In this document: piece after piece, positions 49,915 through 62,799 of the stretch
How the letters are laid out: each line of letters begins with the position of its first letter
Numbering within the stretch: position 1 is the stretch's first letter
From: Cyclina sinensis
Lineage: Eukaryota > Mollusca > Bivalvia > Venerida > Veneridae
Direction: 5' to 3'
Length of the DNA: 64,000 nucleotides
Assembly (NCBI GenBank): GCA_012932295.1
Contig: JAAONU010000010.1
Coordinates: 27,587,348 to 27,651,347 of the forward strand
Notes under the pieces: model-generated
Seen by the model: the letters and a program-made list of their open reading frames with translations, nothing else
The model's database searches: none
Told to the model about the DNA's origin: nothing
Translations under genes and position numbers: made by a program

Positions 49915-52900
49915 GTGCTTGCTGTACCACGTGACACGTTCCGCAACATGATGTTTTCACCAGTCTCGGCACAAATGTTAATTGATAAATGTCCCTAACG
50001 ACTATATAACCAACACAAAGTACAAAAGTCCAGAAGAATTTATCTGAGGGTCACATTACATCAAACAGATGTAACGTAACCTTTATTGTATCTGATAGTT
50101 TAATCGTTTCTTTCTAAATGTGACAGGGAGTGAAACAATTATGGCTCGAACGGGACTTCAACCCAGAGCCTCCCACTTACAGCGCGGACACTCTACCAAC
50201 TGAGCTACGGAGCAACACAATGTTTCCGGTCGATTTAGCACCGATATACATGAACCCGGCTACATAAATATAATAATAACTCCATTCAAAGTGAAAACAT
50301 TTTATTCCACCGCACCCCTGATTGCTCTCAAATGAGTTCCATCGCTTGTTTACAGAAATATATAGAAAGTTGAAAAAAAACTCAATCTAAAAACTCAGTC
50401 AAGTTTCAGTTTTATTGTATAAATAAACTGAAGGCCTTAGTGGACTTCATATATTTGTGTAATGAATCCTGAAGGTAAACTCGAATCAGCTCATATGCTT
50501 TTACTTTTTAATATTATGGCAACATTTCAATAGCAATGTTGCTTTTGTGAACAGAACTGTTTAACTTGATATTGTATAAAGATGACACGCACGGCTTCCT
50601 TCTTTAATGTAAATACGTGTAGTTGATATATAGCACCAAGCTGCTATATGATATTACCTTGTTGCATGAAGGATTGACTATATTTGACTCTGATTTTTAA
50701 AGTAGACAAAAATTAAAAATTGACCCATTTATAAATTGCATTAGTCCAAGAGGCAGTGCCCAATATTAAACAAGATACCAGCAAGTTAATTCAAATGATT
50801 GAATAAGACAAGGGTACAAATCCTCATTTTAAAAGTTCTGTTTTTTATCAAGTTTAGATACGCAATGTACAGAAAATCGAATCTTTTATAATTTGAGTTT
50901 TTAAATAGGTGTGTGTGGCCTTTACATTAAATAAAGTAGTAAGTGACTAAATTTCAGAAAATATATTAGTGGAAACAATGTAGACAGAGAGCGTTTTTCT
51001 TGCAAGTTTCAAAACATCTCTTTGAAAAGTTATAAGCCCAAATTCACTATAAATTGACAATAGTATGTTTATTCAGCAAGACCGTAAAAGGCGAGCTAGA
51101 TAACTGGGCATCCGGGTACTCGTACAATCATTTTGCTTATCAGATCAAAGGTAAAGGGAAACATCTATAAACATTTAATACTTCGTTGAATAAAGCAGTC
51201 CAGGTTGATAACAAATACATCTGATTATGACCACTTTGATTCAATTTGTTTCAACGCAAAATCCAACGTCTTCTTGTAACTGTAATGTACAACATGGTTA
51301 CAGGAAAATCTTATAAATATTGCATTCAACATAAAGCTGGCAGATCTGTATGTTTTATTGATTGATTATGGTACAAGCTCTAATCTATATTTACAATAGT
51401 GACTATCTTTCTCACTTTTCAACAAATCTAACTAAAGTAAATATGTTTAATTAATTCAAAATTCTTTGTAATGCGAACCTTGCTGCCTCATTAAAATGTA
51501 TTTACGCACAGGAATATCACAACTAGTTTTAAACTCACATAAATATCACAGTTTAGCTGCATTACCAAATAGGGAAATATAATTGTAAAGACGTAACCGG
51601 ATAAACGACGAGCCTTTGCCGATATTTGGTAATAATACACTGTACATCGCCTTGAAATTCAAATTAAAGTTTGCCAAATATGGGCACATTTTTGTGAATA
51701 AGACACAAAAGTTATCTCATATGAGAGATTTTGCAAACAAAAAGATGCAACTGTGTTTTAAATGTAGGACACGTTCTGTGGTCTTCATATCATAAAATAA
51801 AAAAAAGTCATTATAAATCGTGGAATGTAAGTTCTCTTTCAAAACTTGACTTTGCTTTTTATGTTTATTGATAGACATCTTTACATGCTCTTATTTTCAA
51901 CTTTCTAAATCAGATATTTCAGTAATAAAATTTTTGTACTTTTCAGGGTATCGTTTCCATATAAATATTTATTGTAAAATTCATTATCTTATGCTTAATC
52001 TTTATGTGGTTTTATCTACTGATAATACCGAAAATAAAGCATGTTGAGCTACAATGTAATTCGTGCGTCGTCCGTAAATAATTCCCTTCAATGTTATCTC
52101 CTACTTAACCACCTGGTCAAAAGTAATGAACATTTTCAGAAATGTTGAATGCATGACACCTTTCTAAGATTCTTATTAACTATTGATTTATGTGCAGAAC
52201 TAAGGTTATGCAGGCAACGGAAATACAACACAAATCTTTAAATAATTCTTATCCAAATCCGCACCGCCTAAAATAAAGGACCATGCATGCAAAATGTTAG
52301 TCAAATATATATTTTACGGAAGATCGCTATGTCTAAGAAACACCGTTTTCGTGGAAAATAAAACAGAAAAAATGAATAAATAAATAAAAAGACATGAAAT
52401 CAAATTAATTACGTAGGGACGTCTTCGTAAACAGATGAGGATAATTCTTAAACAGAATTAAGTGTGAAATCTCGTCAATGATATCTTATAACAAACAGTT
52501 TGAGTTCAATTTGATTGAGAAACTACACAGAAGAGAAAAAGTAGTGTGTATGATAAAACATGAGTAAGTCAAACACTTGACCTAAGCTAGAGTCAAATTT
52601 ATCGTTCTTTCGCAGGACGAAACACAACATTTGCATATCATCGGCATTGTCCAGTTCAATGACTTTTGTAAAAATTATGGCCCTTTAATGGTTTTTATTT
52701 TTAAAGTTTGTCCAGACTACTTTTCTTTCACTACTTAAGCAAATTGAATGAAATGTTACAGGATTGATCGATACCTCAAGTACTTGCACATATTTAATGG
52801 GTTTTTTTTTGATTGAATGATTTTTGGCTGAGTTCTGGCCCATGAATAAAGAAAGCGTTTAGCCAACAAACTGTCCAATCACCTCTCAATACAACTGCTT

Positions 52901-53167
52901 AATTGGCTATCATCGGGCGATTACTGATGTGATCACTGATAGCCCTTGTTTCACCATGTGTCGCATTGCAAAAAGGGATTCAACTGTCAGTGACAATAAG
53001 AGTTTCACTGCATCTGTCAACATAATTCAGTGCAAGTATGTTTGAAGAAAACTGACCCCTGGTTACATTCTTGTGGATTTTCGCACTAACTGGTTATATA
53101 GTGATTCGGGACATTCATTCATAAAACGAATGCCCGCGCTGAATATGTCACGTGGTACAGCAAGCAC
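49915..53167. mobile_element. 3.25-kb TIR element without transposase
   Basis: The left end GTGCTTGCTGTACCACGTGA and right end are perfect inverse over 22 bases. Inverse similarity continues to about 50012 / 53090 with ACTATATAACC blocks. GAAA flanks both sides (49911-49914, 53168-53171) as a possible short duplication. The interior is AT-rich with no open frame of note and one tRNA-like segment. Confidence 0.75.
50142..50214 (-). other. tRNA-like sequence (pseudogene or SINE head)
   Basis: On the minus strand GCTCCGTAGCTCAGTTGG carries a canonical A box TAGCTCAGTTGG, an anticodon-arm-like centre, and GGTTGAAGTCC as a two-mismatch B box. The acceptor arms pair only partly (GCTC with GAGC), so a working tRNA is unlikely. 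Confidence 0.6.
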
Positions 53168-53171
53168 GAAA

Positions 53172-54488
53172 ACTTTACCAACAGTAACGAGGGAGAGTAG
53201 AAAGCACTTTTTTATTTCTACCGTTCAATGCCTTTAGACAAATCTGAATTTTACTACAGTGTTTTCAAAATGCTGCTTGATAAAAAACAAAGTTTTGTGA
53301 AAATGTAGCATATGTAGTTATCATAACCAATGTTTTAATATTAGGCTCCATTTTTTTTCAAATGATTTCTACTTTGTACATATAATCCATGTTGTTACGC
53401 TGCAATACTGTTTCAGTGATTAAAAACAACATCACCAACATATTGTTGAATTGACAGTCCGCGTAGAAGTCGCCTATCTGGTTTGTCAGAAATATTGAGC
53501 AGTGTTATTCATCATTGGATATTTATTAAAACCAGTTAATACTGAGTAGAGAAAAAATAAATTTATAGTGTTGTCAATCCCCATTTCTTGTCATGTAGCA
53601 TATATGTCTGAGGTTTGAAATCAACCATTACGTCTGTTCCTATCTTCTAAAACCTATTTTTAGTAAATGCTGTATAAACTCATTGTTGCAACGCTTTTAG
53701 TGCTTTGATTTTTGTTTCAATAATAGTATACAACTGGACAAGGAAGAAACAGAATGTCTGTACAGGTATTGAAAAGAGTTAAGAGATTAGTCGCATGAAG
53801 TAAATATGCGTAACTTTAAACTTTAAATCATAGGTTATGTATTCAGGGTGTTTATCGAACGTTTCAGAATTTAAAACAACATGAATATTCAAAAAAATAT
53901 GTCAATATTTACTTACTATATCAAAGCAGGAATCCAATCTTATAGATTATGCTGATAACCAAAATGAAATGTTGATTTTTAGCCAATGAAAACAATTAAA
54001 AGTAAACGATTATTTAATAATTCTTTATACAATTTACCAAATATTTGAACAACTGGACCAACTATGTCTACATTGCTACTATAATGGTCATTTTCTATTG
54101 TTCCAAAATATTTTTAAACTATTAGCGAAAAACCACGACAGATAACGAAAAGAAACTTCATATCATGAAAAAGAATGTACCATTTTTGGATGAAATACTG
54201 TATATGCCTCTATACATTTAAGTGTACTGCTTATAATAAAACGGGCGTTTTCAAAGAGCTATCGTATAAATGATATTTAACGAACCAATTGCTGTTGTAT
54301 TTGTGACAGTCTGTAAATGAATCTTAGTTGTAAAGCTTTTTAGTGGCTAGCGATTTATTGCAAATCGACTATTAGACATTTATCACGGAGAGCGGTCAGA
54401 GATTTGCTTGATAGGAAAGCGAGAGTTTTAAACAGTTTCAAGATCAACGTTTCACGTCTGTTTGAAACTTGTTGACAGAGTAAATAGG

Positions 54489-54490
<2 letters not shown>
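53172..54490. other. AT-rich stretch, no gene recognised
   Basis: I see neither coding potential nor repeats in this stretch. Confidence 0.6.

Positions 54491-54533
<43 letters not shown>
54491..54533. repeat. (AAT)14 microsatellite
   Basis: It is a pure ATA-phase trinucleotide run. Confidence 0.95.
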
Positions 54534-54534
<1 letters not shown>

Positions 54535-54947
54535 TGATATTTCTTACCGTCTCATTCCCTTTCCATTTTCTTTGGGTCCCTTGTAATCCACTTTGCTAAG
54601 CTTAACTATGCTTTTCCTCGCGTCTCCATACTTTGCTTTATTCTATTTCAACTATACTGGGACATATTTTTGTTTGTTTGAATTTTAGTCTAAAAATGGC
54701 AGGATAATAACGTCTAATTAAATGTCATTGTTAGACGACGCCGTGTTTTGTTTTCAGTTGAAATTTGTGCAGCTTTTTCGGGTACAGTGTATATGTAATA
54801 AGAGCACGTGTTGTGTGACGCTTTATAATATATATATTTCATTGTTCAAATGGCGCACGGGGTCTCCTTATTACGCAAAGAGCTTACAATTTTATAATTA
54901 TAATTCATTTAAGGACTTGCCCTCTTTTTTAATACTTACGTATCCTG

Positions 54948-55380
54948 TCTTTGTGAAGTAAGCAGAATAGCAGAATAGCAGAATGGCAGAATAGCTGAAC
55001 AACTCCAGCAGAATAGCAGAATGGCAGAAAAGCAGAACATCTTTAACAAAAGTTAATTCACTTTGGTAGATATCGACCAAAGTTTGCTCGCCGTCTGTCT
55101 GTCCATCTTTCCGTCTGTCCGTCTCAAGATAACATTAAAACCGTATAAGTAATGTTGATGAAAATTGATATATGAATACATGGCAACAAGGAAATTATGC
55201 AAGTTACTTTGGTTTTATCCGCGTATAAAATCACTGGTTGCTATTTAACAGAAATTGTAAAAATACGGCTGAAAATTAGTTTATAAAAAGAGGGCAATAT
55301 GAACGTAATGCGTTTGACTTCGTTTTTCCCTCTGGTTCGTGAAATAAGTCTATCGGACAAGAAATGAACTTACAACAAAT
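54948..55380. repeat. Left arm of the foldback-family composite
   Basis: AGCAGAATAGCAGAATGGCAG subrepeats are followed by the inverse of the GGACAGACGGAAAGA tract and by GATATATGAATACATGGCAAC and TTTATCCGCGTA blocks. The whole is the reverse complement of roughly 60560-61134. Confidence 0.85.
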
Positions 55381-56189
55381 TTTTAAAGAAGGGGTCAAAT
55401 GATTTGTTTTAGACTTGCATAAGAACTTTGAAAATCATATTGTCAGTAAGGAATTGTCAGTCAGTAATTGGCCATGTCCATGGAATTTTAGATATTTGGT
55501 TAAAGGCATCTTCCACGAACTTTACCGTTCACTGCGGTCAAGGACAATTTACACCACGTTTAAAATACACTTTCTTCTTTTCTGTTATGGAGACGACTTC
55601 ATTTCATTTCTTCACAGATGTCTTTGATATATGGTATCATGCAAGGACCACAGCCACTGGAAGGGTTTAAGGTCACATTAGTCAAGGTAAAGGTCACAGA
55701 GGTTAAATAAAGATTTCTCTACCTTACGTTATACTGTTATGCCTGTAATTGATTTAGTTTTAACCAAAGTTTTATAAAACATTTGTGAACAATAGATCTC
55801 CTTACTTTTCCTGCACCAGCCTGATTCCATCATGGATTCCAGAGGTATGTGGAACAGAATAGGCTTCTTTTGGCATGTCACAGCTTTGATAGTCTTACAA
55901 ACTACTTGCCTGAGTCTTCATTTTTTGACCAATAGCTAAGATATTTAATATGTACGCATAATGGACTTGGGTTGAATTTAAGGTCACTAGAGTCACATTT
56001 ACCAAGGCTAAAATATCAAAATTGGCCTTCTAGGGTCACTAGTATTTATATATACTGATTTATATATATATCCTTTGAAATCTACCTTTCAAAAACCACA
56101 AGGCCTGGAGTTTATATCATTGGTGTTTGAATGAAATTCGTTACAGATGTTTAAAAGTAAACAATAAACGGGCCATCATAGCTTTCTTG

Positions 56190-57310
56190 TTTGACTATGT
56201 CTAGGTCAAAATTGAAACTGGGTCATGTGGTTTCAAAGCTATGTCATAAGGTCAAATCAAAAGTAAAACAGGTTTACACAGTAGAGACCACTGTTTTGAT
56301 CAAGTCTTAATGAAGTTTTTTCAGAATGTTTGCGTTGCAAATATCTCGGATTGGTTCGAAACTGGGTCATATTGGATCAGAAGCTATGCCACCAGGCCGA
56401 ATCAAAGGAAAACCTTTTTAAAACTCTAGATATCACATTTTCGACCAAATATTTTAAGGGATACCTTGTTAACACTCCACAGACAACACTTTTTCAAGTC
56501 TTAATGACGTTTGCCTTAGTGATGTATCACAATTTATTTTGAAAACGGGTCATATAGGATCAGAATCTGGTTCAACAGACTAAAAACTTGTTTACATTTG
56601 AGATCACAATTGTAATCAAGTCTAAATGAAAGTTGCTCACGATGTTTGTCATTATGATATCTTAGACGAATTCAAAACTGGGTGATGAATAATCAGAAAC
56701 GAAGTCTCAATGCAATATTAAAGGCAAACCTTATTAACACTCGAGATTCTATTGTTTTCAAGTTTTAAAGGAAGTTGCTCACAAGGTTTTACTTGACGAT
56801 GTCTTGGATGAGTTCAAAACTGGATCATGTATAATCAGTAGCAAGGTCTCAAGACCAAATCAAATGAAAATCTAGTTAGTACTCTTCAGGAAACATTTTC
56901 ACTTAAGACATCATTATTTTTTGTCAAAATGATTTTCTCGGTAATTTCTAGGAGGAGTTAAAATCTTGATCAAATAGGGACAAAAGTAGGTCACTGACTA
57001 AAATCCAATGTAAATTTTGTTAATGCTTTAGTGGGCACATTTTGAAGTCGGCCTTCATGATTTTTGTGACAATGTTTTTGTTTCTAGGTCGTGTTTGAAA
57101 ACGAATCACCATCGATAAAAAAAATAGGTCACTGGCATAAATCAATCAAAAACCTTGTTGAAACTGTAAAAGTCACATTTTATTGTCAGACATCATGAAA
57201 TGTTTCGAAATCGTTTTTGTTGATCATGTCTTTATCAGATTTGTATATGGTTTATCTTGGGCAAAAACATGGTCAATTGCTTACATCAAAGGAAGGTCTT
57301 GTAAACAGTC
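56190..57310. repeat. Degenerate tandem repeat, about 140-bp period
   Basis: Around eight units carry GTTCAAAACTGGGTCATnTnGGATCAG, AGGTCAAATCAAAGGAAAACC and CAAGTCTTAATGAAGTTTGCTC-like blocks, with starts near 56215, 56359, 56542, 56674, 56816, 56959, 57096 and 57240. The class resembles minisatellite-like repeats common in bivalves. Similar but weaker blocks extend left to about 55640. Confidence 0.75.
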
Positions 57311-58294
57311 TAGAAATCAAAAGAAACTATGTATAATCGTCTTGCATTAAACCGTATGCCTAAGAGCTTAGACAGTTTGTGTGTTGTATAATCTTCTGGA
57401 CATCTACGATTTTTTTTTTTTTGAAATAACGACCACTAGGTCAAAATTGGCCCTGCGACAGGGGGGTTCTATTTCTATGTAAAATATATATACTCTTTAG
57501 TAAGAAATCATAACTTATAGATACTAGATATTTGGAATGTAGATTTGAATAGTTAACATGTACAAAGAATTTTTTTTCTATTATTATCCTTGGGTCAAAA
57601 TTTACCCTGCCATGGAGGTCTTTGTTTGGATGTGTAGGACAAAGCTTGCAATATTGAATCAACCTGAACAATTTTATTAAAACTATACCATTGTTACACC
57701 CAAATAATCTGTTTCATTGCAGTCGTCTGGAATACCATAAGTAACATGATATGGAAAACATATTAAAAGGAAAACAAACGAGTCTGTCTGACATTTATAC
57801 TTTAAACAAAGACGTGCTAATACTGTTATCAGGACAATTATCTAGTTTGTTGAAGATTAAATTTCAAACAAATTCTCACGTGATATTAATCCAATTATTT
57901 TCATATTTAATCCCAAAATGTAAACTTCTATTATCATAGCTATTACAATTATATATTGCATAAGAGAACTGTGTTTTGAAATCGTTATGTCATTTCATTC
58001 ATGAATAAACTGACTATGTTACAGTAAAATATTGAGAATATGAACAACACTTGAATAATGATTTAAGTACAGTGAACATCATATATTTACATGTTCTCAC
58101 TTATAACATGGGGTTTCTTCTAATATATGATTAATATACATGTTGCTCTAAATATAGTATAACTCATTAGCTATATATAAACACTAGACTTTAAAGCCTG
58201 TATACGTACTTGCCTTTCTTATATCATGTCGAAACACTTGTAAATTAGGGAATTTAGCCAAACTCAGTTTTCTTTTAGCGCAACTTTTCGAAGA

Positions 58295-58680
58295 AAAAAA
58301 AGTGGAGCTATTGTCATGACACCCTCGACAGCGTCGGCGTTGGTTAACCTTTTTGTTATGGTCCATTTCTCAGAAACTATCAAAGCTATTTAATTCAAAT
58401 TAGGTATACATGTTCACTATCAAAATGCGACAACATTTCACAAGGGCAGACAACCCTCAAATTTATTTTGCAAAGTTATGCCCCTTTTTCAACTTAAAAT
58501 TTTCTTGGTTAGCCTTTTTGTTAATGTCCATTTCTCAAAAAGTGTCAAAGATATTCCATTCAATCTTGGAATACTTCATCACCAGCAAAACCCTGCATTG
58601 ATTATTGGTACCCATGCCCCTTGGGTCAAAGTAAGTCCCACCCCAGGGGTCACTTGATTTTTCTTATACATATATATAGG
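58295..58680. repeat. Interspersed repeat fragment with internal duplication
   Basis: GAGCTATTGTCATGACACC and GCGTCGGCGTTGGTTAACC open a block known from bivalve repeats. A second diverged copy of the TTGGTTAnCCTTTTTGTTA and GTCCATTTCTCA part starts about 167 bases later (58505). Confidence 0.65.
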
Positions 58681-58853
58681 GAAAAAACTTCTTAAGCCTA
58701 GAAATAAACTTTAACTTACATAGGTTGGGTCAGTTTTGCAAGCGGAAGTATTAATCATAGGTGAGAAAAAAAACATTCAAACTTCAAAATTTCTTAACGA
58801 AGGCTGAACACAAACGGGGAAGGCAATTTAAACAAAAAAATGTCTTTTACATG

Positions 58854-61134
58854 TTGTTCTGCTATTCTGCAACATTTGTTCTGCTACAATGCTGGAGTTA
58901 TTCTATTACTCTGCTTTAAATATACTTATTTAATCTGAAGTATTTTTCCAGTTTCTGTAGTCTTTTTATGTGCTAAGTTCTTTTGTGACCTGAAAGACTT
59001 ATTCCACGAGTCACAGTATTCATTTACTGATAAAAAACTAATTATGGTGAAAAATTTCAATAATGTCTATCCACAAACAAGCAAGTCCGTTACAAAAAGA
59101 TGCAATGTATCTCAGAATACACAACCCAGAGCGGGATTCAAACTCCCGAACTCCGATTTTAGCGCACCCAAGGCCAACACTCAGAGGTTTCATTTAATAT
59201 ACAATTATGGAGTGGTAAATACTAGACCGTAACAACATACCAATTCTTATTAATTTAGATCGCATATATTTTGAGTGATAGAAGATCCATCTTTTAAAGC
59301 TATATTTTTTTCTATTTCTGTTACCATCGCACTCAGAATTTTGATTCGAGGAAAAAAATAAGTGACTTGCCTTATCTCCCTTTTCATGTATTTATAGCAT
59401 GTGTCATCAACTTACCTTGCATCGTTTTAATGTTATCGCGGGATCAGGATTTCGGGACGGTCAGACGGAAGGCAAACTTTGGTTTATATCTTATTAAATT
59501 CGGTAAGATTATTGTGCTTTTGAAATTTGTTCTGCTATTCTGCCATTCTGCAATTTTGCTTTAGTTGTAATGCTATTCTGCCATTCTGCTATTCTGCTGC
59601 AGTTGTTTTTCTATTCTGTTCTACTTTTTGGATGCAGTTGTTCTGTTATGCTGCCATTCTGCTTTTCTGCTTGAGTTGTTATGCTATTCTGCTGTTCTGC
59701 TATTTTGCCGGAGTTTTCTGCCTTTCTGCTATTCTGCCGGTTTTTCATTCATCAGATAAAACTGATGGGATTTTTATATTAGTATAGGATCCAGATTTCC
59801 GGACAGTCGGACGGACAGACGGAAAGATAGACAGACAGACGGAGGGCAATTTTTGGTCGATATTTATCAAAGTGAATTAGACTTTTTGTCTTTTTGAAAC
59901 GTGTCCTGCTATTCTGTCATTCTGCTATTTTGCTCGAGTTGTTCTGCTATTCTGCTGAAGTCTTTCACTCAACAGATAAAAGTGATGCATTGTGTTTGAC
60001 TTGTTCTATTATTACGCTGTTCTGCTGAAGTTTTTCTACTAGATTTAAAAAAAAAATGTTTTAAGTTCGTATGCTGGCTGACAGAATTATTTCACAAATT
60101 AGAGAAGAAAAAGCAAAGTAAAACGCGTAATTTAAAGCAGTATACTTATTTTTTACCATTATAGCAACCAGAATTTTGATACGCGGATTAAAACAAAGTA
60201 ACTTGTATAACTTCCATGTTGCCATGCATCCATATTTTATTTCCATCAATCAAACTTATATTGTAATCGTTATCTCGGGATCCAAATTTCCAAACAAACA
60301 GACGGACAAACGGAAAGACAGACGGACAGACGAAGGACAAATTTTGGTAGACATCTATAAAGGTTAATAAGACTTTTTGTCTCTTTGAAAGTTGTTCTGC
60401 TATTCTGCCATTCTGCTATTCTGCTGGAGTTGTTCTGCTTTTCCGCCATTCTGCTGGAGTTTTTCTGCCACTAATCTGTTCTGCTGAAGTTTTTCATTTA
60501 ACAGATAAAAATTATTACGCTATTGTGCTGAAATTGTTTAAGTTTTTCTCCTAGATTTTGTTTTACTTTTGTGTTAATTCTTATGTTAGCTGATTGACTA
60601 TTTTCATGAACCAGAGGAAAAGAAAAAGATAAAGGTAAACGCATTTTTTCCATATTGCCATCCTTTTGCATACATATTTTAAGTAACCTAGATCGTATAC
60701 GGTTTCAAAGATAAAAAGATCAGTTCGTTAAAGCCGTACTTTTACTGTGTTGTTACCATAACAACCATAAATTTGATACGCGGATAAAAACAAACACACT
60801 TGCATAAATTTCATGTTGCCATGTATTCATATATCAATTTTTGTCAACTTAATTTATACAGTTTATATGTTATCGCGGCATCAAGATTTCAAGACAATCA
60901 AACGGACAGACAGAAAAACGGACATTAGACGGGTGGCAAAGTTTAATAGATATCTATAAAACTCAATTAGTCTTTTTGTCTTTTTGAAAGTTGTTATGCT
61001 TTTCTGCCATTCTGCTATTCTGCTGCAGTTGTTCTGCTGTTCTGCCATTCTGCTATGATGCTGCAGTTGTTCTGCTGTTCTGCAATTCTGCAGGAGTTGT
61101 TCTGCCATTCTGCTTTTCTGCTTACTTCACAAAG
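58854..61134. repeat. Tandem right-type arms of the foldback family
   Basis: Five TTCTGCTATTCTGCCATTCTGC arrays start near 58854, 59528, 59903, 60392 and 60992. Between most of them the same order recurs: AACAGATAAAA, GAACCAGAG, TTACCATAGCAACC, TTTGATACGCGGATAAAA, CCATGTTGCCATG, a GACGGACAGACGGAAAGAC tract, then CTTTTTGTCTTTTTGAAA. The spacing of 375-674 bases reflects deletions in some units. Confidence 0.85.
59121..59184 (-). other. Weak tRNA-like remnant
   Basis: The minus strand reads GTTGGCCTTGG then GAGTTTGAATCCC, spaced like A and B boxes. Both deviate from consensus and no arms pair well. It may be a SINE head inside a right-type arm unit. Confidence 0.3.
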
Positions 61135-61223
61135 ACAAGCATTCTGTATGCAATATATTATATGTAATCTAATTAAGAAAATACCTGCTTATGTTTTCAG
61201 TATATTTGCAGTTTCGGTAAATA

Positions 61224-61634
61224 CGAGGGTCATCCAATATTAAGTGTGATTGTCTCAATATCTCAAAAATCGTTTGTATTTGAATGCAACTTTTGCACAA
61301 TTGTAAAACAATAAAATAGCAACATAAAGCGTATCGTTATGACGTCATCATTGTGACGTCATTTCTTGTGACACAAAAAACCGTATCATGGTTAAAAGAA
61401 CCATTGCGAGGTGTGCGTTTTGACGACCAAGACAGCCTGGAAGCAGAGGTGCCTAGTCAAATTAGACGTATTAACTTGGTTGCCTAACAACGGAAATTAG
61501 AAAACTTTCAAACAGATGGACATTTGTCATTGAAATGGATGGATCCTGTATGGAGGCGAATGCAGTCATATTTTGTAAGTTGTAGTAAACAAATATCAGC
61601 ATAAAGCATGGTCTCATTTATTGGATGACTCTCG
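61224..61634 (+). mobile_element. Mariner-type deletion derivative
   Basis: The ends CGAGGGTCATCCAATA and inverse TATTGGATGACTCTCG are flanked by TA on both sides (61222-61223, 61635-61636). At 411 bp it keeps the noncoding 5' region joined to a C-terminal transposase fragment, so it is an internally deleted copy. Confidence 0.85.
61383..61487 (+). pseudogene. Mariner transposase C-terminal fragment
   Basis: Thirty-four codons read VSWLKEPLRGVRFDDQDSLE and on to a TAA at 61485-61487. The LKExLRGxRFxD pattern is the C-terminal signature of mariner transposases. It is an isolated fragment inside the TIRs at 61224-61634. Confidence 0.75.
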
Positions 61635-62324
61635 TATATTGAAAAAAAGACGCACTTACCTCTTTGGTTTGTGCAGCGAGTAAATGAAGAGTCATATGAA
61701 TAAATGATCACTAAATGTATTTATTCCAAGGTCAAAATTCCTGTTAACATGTTGATAAATACTCCTAAAGTCAAAAACGTCCTCATACTTTACAGTCACA
61801 TGGTCAAATATTAAGTAAATACTTTTCTGAATACAACACTAGTATTGAGTCTAACTGAGATATTCATGTACCATAGGGTTTTTTTCTAATTTTTCAAATG
61901 AATATTGTTCTTCTGTACTGAACAATCGACCGGTATGTTTTTCATAAACGCGTGTACCTTATATTTACATGGAAGTTAAAAGCAACCAAGCATGGTTTTG
62001 TTTTTACGACCCAAATGACTACTGATGTTAACATAAAAGATGAGTCATTTTACACCTGAACACAAATAAAACGAATCTTTGATGAACGTAAAGGCAATTT
62101 GTCTAAAAGTTTGGTTGATTCTTTTCTTGTTTGCAAGTTTTCAAGTTTTATAATAAACACGTGTGTTTTTGCTGACTCTCTTTATTCTTTAAAATATTAA
62201 AGTTGATTAAGTCTATGTCAGTGCTTAATTGTCAAAGCAAACCACAGTATGTTGCAATATTTGATAATTTATCTGTTGCATGTGGTCATTGCATTATTTC
62301 ATATTCAACATTCAGGAGACGGTT

Positions 62325-62790
62325 TTAAAAAAGTGTTTAAAAAGTGGAATTAACACAGTTGAAAGTGCACAAAGGCAAGGAAGGCCACCTAGTGCAATTA
62401 TTCTGCAAATAATTAAAGTCCAAACTGTTAAGAAAATGATTCACGTTTGACTACGCGTCGAATAGCTTGGGCTTTTCAGATTTCGAAAAGACCTGCTTTT
62501 ACAATCCTGAAGCGCAATTGAAAAATACGGCATTTTGCTGTCAGGCGGACATCCTGTCTGCTTACCGAGGACCGACAGCAGTGTGCTTCGACAGCCCGAA
62601 CACTGTTTAAACTGTACCATACATTCAGTCAACGGACATTGTTTTACCTTGTCATTGGTGACGAGACAAAGGTGCATTATATCTAGCCAACCAGAAAATG
62701 CAAAAACAAAAACAGGCAAGCAGACTTTCTGTAGCTTAAAGAACTATAATGTATAAATGGAAGGAAGGACAAATATGGAGTTTTCTTCAG
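62325..62790 (+). pseudogene. Mariner-like transposase pseudogene
   Basis: Fragments in changing frames read LKSGINTVESAQRQGRPPSA (62335-62400), LLTEDRQQCASTARTLFKLY (about 62560-62620) and LVIGDETKVHY (62648-62680). The last is the GDETxxHY block that carries the second catalytic aspartate. A TAG follows immediately, and further stops and frameshifts are present. No TIRs are seen around it, and it does not overlap the mariner fragment at 61383. Confidence 0.75.
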
Positions 62791-62799
62791 TAGAGCTCG

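Larger units (their letters stand above)
54948..61134. mobile_element. Composite bounded by foldback-family termini, 6.2 kb
   Basis: The left end GTCTTTGTGAAGTAAGCAG and right end CTGCTTACTTCACAAAGAC are perfect inverses and relate to the termini of 7231-8271. The left arm is present once (54948-55380); right-type arms are tandemly repeated (58854-61134). About 3.4 kb of unrelated repeats lie between. Flanking 9-mers ACGTATCCT and AAGCATTCT agree at six of nine positions, so a decayed duplication is possible but unproved. Confidence 0.6.

Noticed and set aside
50142..50214. A functional tRNA gene
   Set aside because: The A box is good, but the B box has two mismatches and the acceptor stem pairs over only about four positions.
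54722..55080. Open frames at 54722-54961 and 54898-55080
   Set aside because: The second is read through foldback subrepeats. The first has no family similarity and no splice context.
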